From: Pelobacter sp.
GTDB taxonomy: Bacteria; Desulfobacterota; Desulfuromonadia; Geobacterales; Pseudopelobacteraceae
DNA: 64,000 nt
Assembly: GCA_030824515.1 (NCBI GenBank)
Contig: JAVBXN010000011.1
Location: 1 to 64,000 of the forward strand
Direction: 5' to 3'
The position numbers were made by a program, and so were the translations under genes. This document shows, in pieces, positions 57,715 to 64,000 of this stretch (positions are counted from its first letter, which is position 1; every line of letters starts with the position of its first letter). The notes below the pieces were generated by a model. That model ran no database searches and had not been told where the DNA came from. It saw only the letters and a program-made list of their open reading frames with translations.

Positions 57715-58623
57715 TCACCGGATAATCAAAAGAGTTGAAAATGCCGCCAGAATGGTGGCGGCCACCAGCAACTGGGGAATGCGGACCAGCCTCAGACGGG
57801 CCATCACCGACTCGACGACACCGATCACGACCGCCAGCAGCAGCATCGAAGCAATAAAAACGCCCCAGTCCAGGTAGGCGTTGCCGGTCGCGAAGGGCAG
57901 CGCCAGATGAATGAAAAAAGCTCCCAGCACGAACAGCTTCAGCGCCGCGGCATACTGTATGATCCCGAAGGCCGGGCCGCTGTGGTCCAGGACCATCACC
58001 TCGTGGATCATGGTCAGCTCCAGATGGGTGTTGGGGTCGTCGAAGGGAATGCGGCAGTTCTCCACCAGCAGCACGATGAACATGCCGCCGATCAGCAGCA
58101 GCAGCGAAGCTCCGGCGTACAGCCAGGCCCCGGGGGTGACATTGGCCAGCATCTGCGAAAGGGAGTACGACCCTGACAGGCGCGAGAGGGTAATCAGCGC
58201 AAAAAAGAGGGTCGGCTCGGCCAGGCACGAATAGGTGGCCTCCCGCGCCGAACCCATCCCCTCGAAACTGGAACCGGTGTCCAGTGCCGCGGCCATCGTG
58301 AAGAAGCGTCCCAACGCGAACAGATAGGCGTACAGAATCATGTCGCCGGAGAACGATATCGGTGCCGGATGGGCGCCGAACGGCATCAGCAGGGCGGCAA
58401 CCGCCGTGGTTGCCAGCGCGACGATCGGTCCGGCCCGGAAGACCCAGGTGGTGGTCGTGCTGAAGACGCTGCCCTTGTGCAGCAGGCGCAGGATATCGTA
58501 GTACGGCTGCAGGAACGGAGCGCCGACACGCCCGCCAAAGGCCGCCTTGGTCTTGGCGATCACCCCCAAAAGCAACGGCGGCATCAGCAGGGCCAGAAAA
58601 GTATGAATGATAATGTTGGTCAT
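57715..58623 (-). CDS. HyfC/NuoH-like membrane subunit
   Basis: A 302-residue inner-membrane protein with about eight helices, homologous to HyfC/HycD and NuoH, the subunit that joins the peripheral arm to the membrane arm. Landmarks are GRVGAPFLQPYYDILRLL in the first cytoplasmic loop, and NCRIPFDDPNTHLELTMIHE, the acidic quinone-site-like loop in NuoH relatives. It lies 19 bp after the HyfB-like gene. Confidence 0.92.
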   Translation of the reverse strand: MTNIIIHTFLALLMPPLLLGVIAKTKAAFGGRVGAPFLQPYYDILRLLHKGSVFSTTTTWVFRAGPIVALATTAVAALLMPFGAHPAPISFSGDMILYAYLFALGRFFTMAAALDTGSSFEGMGSAREATYSCLAEPTLFFALITLSRLSGSYSLSQMLANVTPGAWLYAGASLLLLIGGMFIVLLVENCRIPFDDPNTHLELTMIHEVMVLDHSGPAFGIIQYAAALKLFVLGAFFIHLALPFATGNAYLDWGVFIASMLLLAVVIGVVESVMARLRLVRIPQLLVAATILAAFSTLLIIR

Positions 58624-58642
58624 ATCCTAGTTCTCCATCCGG

Positions 58643-60643
58643 TCAATGCGCCCAAATCATCAGAATGAAGAGAGTGGCGAAGATGTAGATCATATAGACA
58701 TGCATCTGGCCGTGCTGCAACCGGCGCAGAAAGGCAAAGGCGCTGCCCGCTACGGTAAAGGCCGGCGTGATGATCCGTTCCAGGACGGTTTCCGACGGCA
58801 GATCGACGCAGCGCGCCGGGCGCGGAAAGAGTCCGGACAGGACCGGGCGCTCGCTGCGTTGGCGTATGATACCATCGAAAACCGAAATGGCGATTTCCGA
58901 AAACGAACTGGCCACATACTGCATGCGGGCCGTGGCACGCTGGTAGCCGCAGCCCCAGGTTGCCGCCGACAGGACCGGCAACCGCTGCAGGCGAAGGCTC
59001 CAGAACAGCGCGATTGCCGCCGAGGCAGCCAGCAGCAGGATGCCGAGCAGCGATAGTCGCCCCAGGATCGTCATGTATTCCGAAGATTGACCAGCTGCAG
59101 CGGTCGCCATCGGCATGAAGCTGGCCAGCGCCGGCGAAATCAGGCCCAGCGCAAATTGCGGGAACAGACCTATTACCACACAACAGAGCGCAAAAAAACC
59201 CATCGGCATCAGCATCGTCGCCCCGGCTTCGTGTCCGTGGGCTGCGGCGGAGTTACGGGGGGTGCCGAGAAACACCGAGCCGTACAACTTGGTGAAGGAG
59301 ATCACGGCCAGTCCGCCTACCAACGCCAGCGCCGGCGCCAAAAGTACGATATAGGCCAGGCTTGAGCCTTGCAGCTGGGAAAACAGCCCCAGATACAGCA
59401 GGAACTCGCTGACGAACCCGTTCAGTGGAGGAATGCCGCAGATCGCCACCACTCCGACCAGGAAAAGGAGCGCGGCTTTCGGCATGCGCTTTCCCAGACC
59501 TCCCATCAGGTTCATATCTCGCGTACCGGTGGCGTGGATGACGACTCCCGAGCCGAGAAACAGCAGCGGCTTGAACAGGCTGTGGTTGAGGATATGCAGC
59601 AGAGCCGCCGCCAGGCCGAGATAGGCCAGGGTGTGGCTGTGGCTGGAATAACCGAGCATGGCGACGCCCAGAGCGGTTGTGATTATGCCGATATTTTCGA
59701 TGCTGCTGTAGGCCAGCAGGCGTTTCAGGTCGTGCTGGGCGGAGGCAAAGGCGATCCCGGCCAGCGCCGAGGTGATTCCGGCGACCGTCAGCACAGCTCC
59801 CCAGAGCAGCGGCGGATCATGAAAAAAAGTCAGGGTGCGAAAGATGCCGTACAGCCCCATCTTCAGCATCACGCCGGACATCATCGCCGAAACGTGGCTG
59901 GGAGCATTGGCATGGGCGGAGGGGAGCCAGACATGCAGCGGCATGATGCCGGCCTTGGCGCCGAAGCCCAACAGCGCGGCCACGGCAACCGACATCATCA
60001 TCGGCGGCAGCGCCGAAAGCGATCCGGCGGCCGGCAGCAGGAACGAACCGGTCCTGGCGACCAGCAGCGAAAAAAAGACCAGCAGCGCCGCGGAACCGGT
60101 ATGGGTTGCGATCAGATAGAGGATCCCGGCTCGGCGGACGTCTTCCCGCTCATGCTCGGTAACCAGCAGGAAATAGGCCGAAAGCGCCATAATTTCCCAT
60201 GTCATCAGAAAGAATACGCCGTTGCGGGCCATCACCAGCAACGCCATTGACGAGGTCAGCAGCCCGAAGAAGAAAGTCAGCCCTCTTTCGCTGGAGCGAT
60301 GCGCTGCCGCCGGCCAGTAACCGACCGCAAACAGCGAACCGGCAGCGCCGACCGCAAAGACCGGCAGCAGGAAAAAGGCCGAAAGCGGATCTATCGCCAG
60401 TTCGCAGGGACCGAACGGCAGGCCCCAGTTCAGGGTGTAAGTCACGGTGGCGCGAGCGAAGAGCAGCGCCAGCGCCGCCGGAATTCCCAGCAGGGCGGCC
60501 AGCATCTGCATGCCGACGGCAATCACCTGCCCCGCCCCGGCCGTGCGCAGGAAAAGGCCGGGAATGCCGGCGCAGCCGGTGATGAGGGCGGCGATGATCG
60601 CCAGAATTGCAGGATCGGGAAAACCCTGCGGGAACGAATACAT
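58643..60643 (-). CDS. HyfB-like antiporter subunit, operon copy 1
   Basis: A 666-residue inner-membrane protein of the Proton_antipo_M family (HyfB/NuoL-like) with about 15-16 helices. The helix-5 glutamate lies in [14 protein letters not shown] and the lysine/histidine region in [22 protein letters not shown] 60643 is preferred to a TTG nine codons earlier because AAGGGG precedes it. It is followed by the HyfC-, HyfE-, HyfF-, HyfG- and HyfI-like genes. A paralogue lies at 61402-63408, across an opposite-strand toxin-antitoxin pair. Confidence 0.92.
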   Translation of the reverse strand: MYSFPQGFPDPAILAIIAALITGCAGIPGLFLRTAGAGQVIAVGMQMLAALLGIPAALALLFARATVTYTLNWGLPFGPCELAIDPLSAFFLLPVFAVGAAGSLFAVGYWPAAAHRSSERGLTFFFGLLTSSMALLVMARNGVFFLMTWEIMALSAYFLLVTEHEREDVRRAGILYLIATHTGSAALLVFFSLLVARTGSFLLPAAGSLSALPPMMMSVAVAALLGFGAKAGIMPLHVWLPSAHANAPSHVSAMMSGVMLKMGLYGIFRTLTFFHDPPLLWGAVLTVAGITSALAGIAFASAQHDLKRLLAYSSIENIGIITTALGVAMLGYSSHSHTLAYLGLAAALLHILNHSLFKPLLFLGSGVVIHATGTRDMNLMGGLGKRMPKAALLFLVGVVAICGIPPLNGFVSEFLLYLGLFSQLQGSSLAYIVLLAPALALVGGLAVISFTKLYGSVFLGTPRNSAAAHGHEAGATMLMPMGFFALCCVVIGLFPQFALGLISPALASFMPMATAAAGQSSEYMTILGRLSLLGILLLAASAAIALFWSLRLQRLPVLSAATWGCGYQRATARMQYVASSFSEIAISVFDGIIRQRSERPVLSGLFPRPARCVDLPSETVLERIITPAFTVAGSAFAFLRRLQHGQMHVYMIYIFATLFILMIWAH

Positions 60644-60712
60644 GACGGAACCCCTTGAAACGGATTGCAAGTGAAACTATAGTGAAGCGGGCGGGCACTC
60701 TTTTAACGGCTG

Positions 60713-60741
60713 ATTGTGAACCCAGAGCCACTATGCGTCAA
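60713..60741 (-). promoter_or_regulatory. candidate promoter for the HyfB-copy-1 operon segment
   Basis: On the minus strand TTGACG (60741-60736) and CACAAT (60718-60713) are spaced by 17 bp, 70 bp before the ATG at 60643. It would let the downstream genes be expressed despite the toxin-antitoxin insertion. Confidence 0.4.
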
Positions 60742-60757
60742 TAAAAAAATAACAGTG

Positions 60758-60787
60758 TTTACTTTTTTACACGATATAATATATTAT
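60758..60787 (+). promoter_or_regulatory. toxin-antitoxin promoter with palindromic operator
   Basis: TTTACT (60758-60763) and TATATT (60780-60785), spacer 16 bp. The perfect 12-bp palindrome ATAATATATTAT (60776-60787) covers the -10 box, a position suited to autorepression by the ribbon-helix-helix antitoxin encoded 36 bp downstream. Confidence 0.55.
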
Positions 60788-60822
60788 GTGTCATTATTTT
60801 TAAAGTTGTTTTGGAGACAACC

Positions 60823-61059
60823 ATGTCGATAACAAGACTTAACATCACGCTTCCTACCCACATGGTCGATGACATAAAGGCGCTCTATGGCGGTCGCGGG
60901 ATCAGCCAGTTCCTGGAAGAAGCGGCCGGAGAAAAGCTGGCGGTCGTCAAAGCGACCGTTCACAAGGATCTGATCGAGGGATATCAATCGACCGCCGAAG
61001 CGACGGTCGAGGTTCTGAAGAAATTCGAGAATACGGTTACGGAGAAGCGTGATGTTTAA
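60823..61059 (+). CDS. ribbon-helix-helix antitoxin
   Basis: A 78-residue protein with an N-terminal RHH/CopG-like DNA-binding region (SITRLNITLPTHMVDDI) followed by a short helix (GGRGISQFLEEAAGEKL) and a charged, probably flexible C-terminal part that would bind the toxin. ATG 60823 has GGAG at 60813-60816; an in-frame TTG lies at 60811. It overlaps the toxin gene by 8 bp. It likely represses its own promoter at the palindrome overlapping the -10 box. Confidence 0.8.
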   Translation: MSITRLNITLPTHMVDDIKALYGGRGISQFLEEAAGEKLAVVKATVHKDLIEGYQSTAEATVEVLKKFENTVTEKRDV

Positions 61060-61405
61060 GCGGGGCGGCATTTATCCGGTCAACCTGACACACGGAGAAG
61101 ACAGACGGCACGAGAGCTGCCCCTGCCTGGTGGTCAGCAACAACATCAGCAACGAATACTCGCCGGTCGTGACAATCATTCCGCTTTCAACCGCCAACCT
61201 GGACAAGATCTACGAGTTCGAGTGCCTGCTGCCGGCGGCAAAATGCGGTCTCCCGCAAGATTACAAGATCAGCACCCACATCATCATCACCATCGACAAG
61301 AGCACGGTGGTCGGCGAACGGATCGGCTTCGTCAACAAGGGGCTGATGGAACAGGTCGAAAAAGCGCTGCGCTTCCAGTTGGCCCTGACCGTAGTCGAGA
61401 GCTAA
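61052..61405 (+). CDS. MazF/PemK-family endoribonuclease toxin
   Basis: A 117-residue protein with MazF/PemK landmarks: KRGGIYPVNLTHGEDRRHESCPCLVVSN at the start (the conserved arginine/histidine pocket), VVTIIPLST in the middle strand and RIGFVNKGLMEQVEKAL at the end. Such toxins cleave mRNA. ATG 61052 (a GTG precedes it) overlaps the antitoxin end. Its last four bases overlap the stop of the convergent HyfB-like gene at 61402, so the pair fits tightly into the hyf operon on the opposite strand. Confidence 0.85.
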   Translation: MFKRGGIYPVNLTHGEDRRHESCPCLVVSNNISNEYSPVVTIIPLSTANLDKIYEFECLLPAAKCGLPQDYKISTHIIITIDKSTVVGERIGFVNKGLMEQVEKALRFQLALTVVES

Positions 61406-63408
61406 AAGTAATCCACCACCAGCAGCGCCACCAGCGTTATCAGTATGTAGAGCACGTACTGCTGCAGGATGCCGCTCTGCATCTTGCGGATCGGGTTGAA
61501 ACGCGAATACAGCCGTTCCAGCGCGGGTATATAGACCAGCTCCAGCACCGCTTCGGGGACATGGCTGCGGAACTCCGCACGGACCGGATAAATTTCGGAA
61601 ATCACCGGACGGTGACTGTGGGGCCTGAGCACGAACGCGAACAGGTCCGTCAGCATCTGGGCAAAGGAGGATGCGCTGTACTGCATGCGCGGGATCGGTC
61701 GCTGGTAGCCGCAGCCCCAGGTGCCCGTTTCCCCGACCGTGGCAGTCGACAGACGGCGGCGATAACCGATCAGCAACAGGGCTATCAATAGCAGCAGGAG
61801 CGCGGCGGTCAGCGAAATCATCGACAGCGGCACCAGGGCCGCGAGCTGCTGCGGTTCCCCGGCAGGCAGGGGCGGAAGGGCCGCCTGGCTGGCCCGTTGC
61901 AGCATGTCGGCCAGCAGGCGCGGAGCAAGACCGACCGCGACACAGACAGCAGCCAGCAGCGCCATCGGCAGCAGCATCTGCCAGCCGGCTTCGTGTCTGG
62001 CGGCATATCGGTCATCGCGCGGCAATCCCAGGAAGACAATCCCGTAAACCTTGACGAAACAGGCCACCGCCAGCCCGCCGACCATCGCCAGCGCCGGAGC
62101 GGCCAGAGCGGTCATCGCCGCGGCAATCCCCTCCCCCTGCACTCCCCGGAACAGGCCCAGATACACCAGCAGTTCGCTGACAAAACCGTTCAGCGGCGGC
62201 AAACCGCAGATGGCCACCGCCCCCACGCCGAAAAACAGCGCCGTATATGGCAGGCGGCGGGCGACGCCCCCCATCAGGTCGATCTCGCGGGTACCGGTGG
62301 CATGGATCACCGAACCGGCCCCCAGAAACAGCAGCGCCTTGAAGGTGGCGTGGTTGAGCACGTGCAGCAGCGCCCCGCCCATTCCCAGCATTGTCATCGC
62401 CGCCGAGCCGGTGGCCTGGCCGACCAGCGCGATCCCCAGCCCCATGAAGATGATGCCGATATTCTCGATGCTGTGATAGGCCAGCAGGCGTTTGAGGTCG
62501 TGCTGCCCGATGGCGAAGATCACCCCCAGCAGGCCCGAGACGACTCCCAGCAGCAGCACGACACATCCCCACCACAATGGAAAGTGGTCGAAGAAGGAGA
62601 AAGTCCTGACCAGACCATAGATGCCGACCTTGAGTATCACGCCCGACATGGCGGCCGAGACGTGGCTGGGGGCATTGGCATGGGCGGAGGGGAGCCAGAC
62701 GTGCAGCGGCATCACCCCCGCCTTCAGTCCGAAGGCGAACAGCGCCACCAGGAAAACTGCGCTGGCCAGCGGGCTGCCGGCATCCAGCGAGCCGGTCCCG
62801 GGTAGCAGCCATGATCCCGAGAGCATCTTTAAAAGCGGAAACAGGGCAAACAGGCCCAGCGTACCGATATGGGTCGAAATCATGTAGAGGATTCCGGCCT
62901 GGTTGACCTCCTGCTTGCCATGCTCGGTCGATATCAGGAAATAGGCCGCCAGCGCCATGATTTCCCAGGCGAACAGGAACGTGATGCCGTCGCGGGCCAG
63001 AACCACGCCGCTCATGGCGGCGGTCATCAGCCCGAGGAAGAAGGTGATGGTTCTGATGTTTTCAGGATGGTGGTCGGCGGACCAGTAGGTGCGGGCATAC
63101 AGTGCGGAACAACCGGTGACCAGGAATATGGGGAGCAGAAACCAGGCCGAAAGCGGATCGACCCCGAAGAGGGCCTCGCCGAAAGGGAGCTTCCAGAGCA
63201 GGCTGAAGAGTTCGGAACGACCTGAAATGAGGACCAGCACGGAACCGAACAGGCCGAGGCAGGAGGCGACCAGCATCATTGCAATCGACAGCAGCTGGCC
63301 GAAGGGAGCGCTCAGACGCGGAACCACCAGGAGCGGAACACCTGAAACGGCGGCCAGCAACGTCGCGGTGACAATCAGAATACCAGGTGAAAGCAAATCC
63401 GGCGGCAT
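61402..63408 (-). CDS. HyfB-like antiporter subunit, operon copy 2
   Basis: A 668-residue paralogue of the HyfB-like protein at 58643, with the same landmarks: FAWEIMALAAYFLIS (helix-5 glutamate), [18 protein letters not shown] and [19 protein letters not shown]. The AGGAGG ribosome-binding site is supplied by the last two Arg codons of the upstream EIIA gene, so expression is coupled to that regulator. Both copies keep the charged residues expected for ion movement, so the complex may have two HyfB-type channels, or alternative subunits. Confidence 0.92.
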   Translation of the reverse strand: MPPDLLSPGILIVTATLLAAVSGVPLLVVPRLSAPFGQLLSIAMMLVASCLGLFGSVLVLISGRSELFSLLWKLPFGEALFGVDPLSAWFLLPIFLVTGCSALYARTYWSADHHPENIRTITFFLGLMTAAMSGVVLARDGITFLFAWEIMALAAYFLISTEHGKQEVNQAGILYMISTHIGTLGLFALFPLLKMLSGSWLLPGTGSLDAGSPLASAVFLVALFAFGLKAGVMPLHVWLPSAHANAPSHVSAAMSGVILKVGIYGLVRTFSFFDHFPLWWGCVVLLLGVVSGLLGVIFAIGQHDLKRLLAYHSIENIGIIFMGLGIALVGQATGSAAMTMLGMGGALLHVLNHATFKALLFLGAGSVIHATGTREIDLMGGVARRLPYTALFFGVGAVAICGLPPLNGFVSELLVYLGLFRGVQGEGIAAAMTALAAPALAMVGGLAVACFVKVYGIVFLGLPRDDRYAARHEAGWQMLLPMALLAAVCVAVGLAPRLLADMLQRASQAALPPLPAGEPQQLAALVPLSMISLTAALLLLLIALLLIGYRRRLSTATVGETGTWGCGYQRPIPRMQYSASSFAQMLTDLFAFVLRPHSHRPVISEIYPVRAEFRSHVPEAVLELVYIPALERLYSRFNPIRKMQSGILQQYVLYILITLVALLVVDYF

Positions 63409-63414
63409 TGACGA

Positions 63415-64000
63415 TTACCTCCTGATAATGGTTTCCTCAAGAGCCGTAATGGCTGACATTATTTCCGCTTCCGTTCCGGGAGCGTGCAAAAGGGCCTGAA
63501 ATGCCTGATCGTGGAGCAGGAAGGCCAGCTTTGCCAGCAGGTGCAGGTGCTCCTTGACATTTACCGTGACAAACGTGAACAGGATCGTAACCGGCTTGCC
63601 GTCGATGGCATCGAAATCGATCGGGTTCTTCAGAAAGCAGAGGCTGATGGCCGATTGCCCGGTCTGGCCGACGATCGGGTTGCGCACGTGCGGAATCGCA
63701 ATTCCATTGCCAAAGGCGGTGGAGCCGAGCGCCTCACGAGCCAGAAGCGTCTGCAGCAGGAATTCGGGATCCAGCCCCGGCGGCAGGGTCAGCCGGGCGA
63801 CCACCTCGCGCAGCGCGGTTTCCGGGCTGTCACCCGGCAGGTCATAGTGGATCCCGCCCCGTGCCAGTGCTTCGGAAACCGACGGGAGCAGCGGGGCGTC
63901 GTCATTCGCCGCGAAAACTCCGGGGGGGATCACGATCCCCTTGGCGGTCGCCCACTCCAGCAGGTCCACCCGGTTGATCTGATAGCGTTCATCCTGTTTG
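63415..64000 (-). CDS. HTH-EIIA(Ntr) PTS-like regulator, 5' end beyond window
   Basis: Partial gene (194 codons seen). The last part of an excisionase/MerR-like helix-turn-helix (ERYQINRVDLLEWATAKGI) enters from the window edge and is followed by a PTS EIIA type-2 domain (about the last 145 residues) with phosphorylatable histidine in NGIAIPHVRNP. An internal GTG could be mistaken for the start, but the upstream frame is clearly the DNA-binding part. The protein may link PTS phosphorylation or nitrogen/carbon state to expression of the Ehr-type complex encoded downstream, to which it is translationally coupled. Confidence 0.85.
   Translation of the reverse strand, partial: KQDERYQINRVDLLEWATAKGIVIPPGVFAANDDAPLLPSVSEALARGGIHYDLPGDSPETALREVVARLTLPPGLDPEFLLQTLLAREALGSTAFGNGIAIPHVRNPIVGQTGQSAISLCFLKNPIDFDAIDGKPVTILFTFVTVNVKEHLHLLAKLAFLLHDQAFQALLHAPGTEAEIMSAITALEETIIRR

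Overview
The window reads as chromosome of a GC-rich, anaerobic, Geobacter-like member of the Desulfuromonadota (former Deltaproteobacteria). This is an inference from gene content: a giant multicopper oxidase beside very large RCC1/Ig surface proteins, a full-length NifU with NifS, a hydrogenase-like Ehr-type membrane complex, several hybrid kinases and a sigma-54 response regulator. No rRNA, tRNA, CRISPR array or complete insertion sequence was seen.

Layout. 1-261: palindromic repeat array. 0.26-8.5 kb (minus strand): 2-oxoglutarate dehydrogenase E2, then TonB receptor, YfiR-like protein and two hybrid kinases. 8.7-12.8 kb (minus): pgm, Uma2, nifU and nifS, apparently one operon. 13.0-20.4 kb (plus): a diadenylate-cyclase-like protein with altered active-site motifs, valS carrying an in-frame palindromic insertion, an AT-richer DUF4258/YgiT toxin-antitoxin pair, nadK and recN. 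20.4-21.3 kb: repeat element and an ISL3 transposase remnant. 21.3-24.3 kb: a PAS histidine kinase with its NtrC-type regulator.

24.5-50.7 kb is the most unusual part. A minus-strand operon encodes an Ig/cadherin-like secreted protein, a 1982-residue RCC1 plus BNR-like protein and a 1699-residue multicopper oxidase. Divergent from it, across about 0.5 kb, a plus-strand operon encodes a YVTN propeller protein, a cohesin/dockerin-like protein, two SCO1-type copper chaperones, a cytochrome c fused to a periplasmic binding protein, a small membrane protein, an ABC permease and ATPase, and a polytopic membrane protein. I infer a cell-surface copper-oxidase system with its own assembly and sensing parts. 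A following operon (DUF4398, coiled-coil, cupin, rhodanese, HAD phosphatase) contains a likely selenoprotein: the rhodanese is interrupted by one UGA in its active-site loop, followed by a SECIS-like hairpin, and its reading frame continues to an ATGA overlap with the next gene.

50.7-53.1 kb: a GGDEF protein and a long glyceraldehyde-3-phosphate dehydrogenase. 53.3-64.0 kb (minus): an operon for a complex-I/hydrogenase-4-like ion-translocating complex whose large subunit lacks the [NiFe] cysteines, so it is Ehr-type and not a hydrogenase. It has two HyfB-like subunits. Between their genes lies an opposite-strand RHH/MazF-type toxin-antitoxin pair. A HTH-EIIA(Ntr) regulator gene, cut by the window edge, heads the operon.
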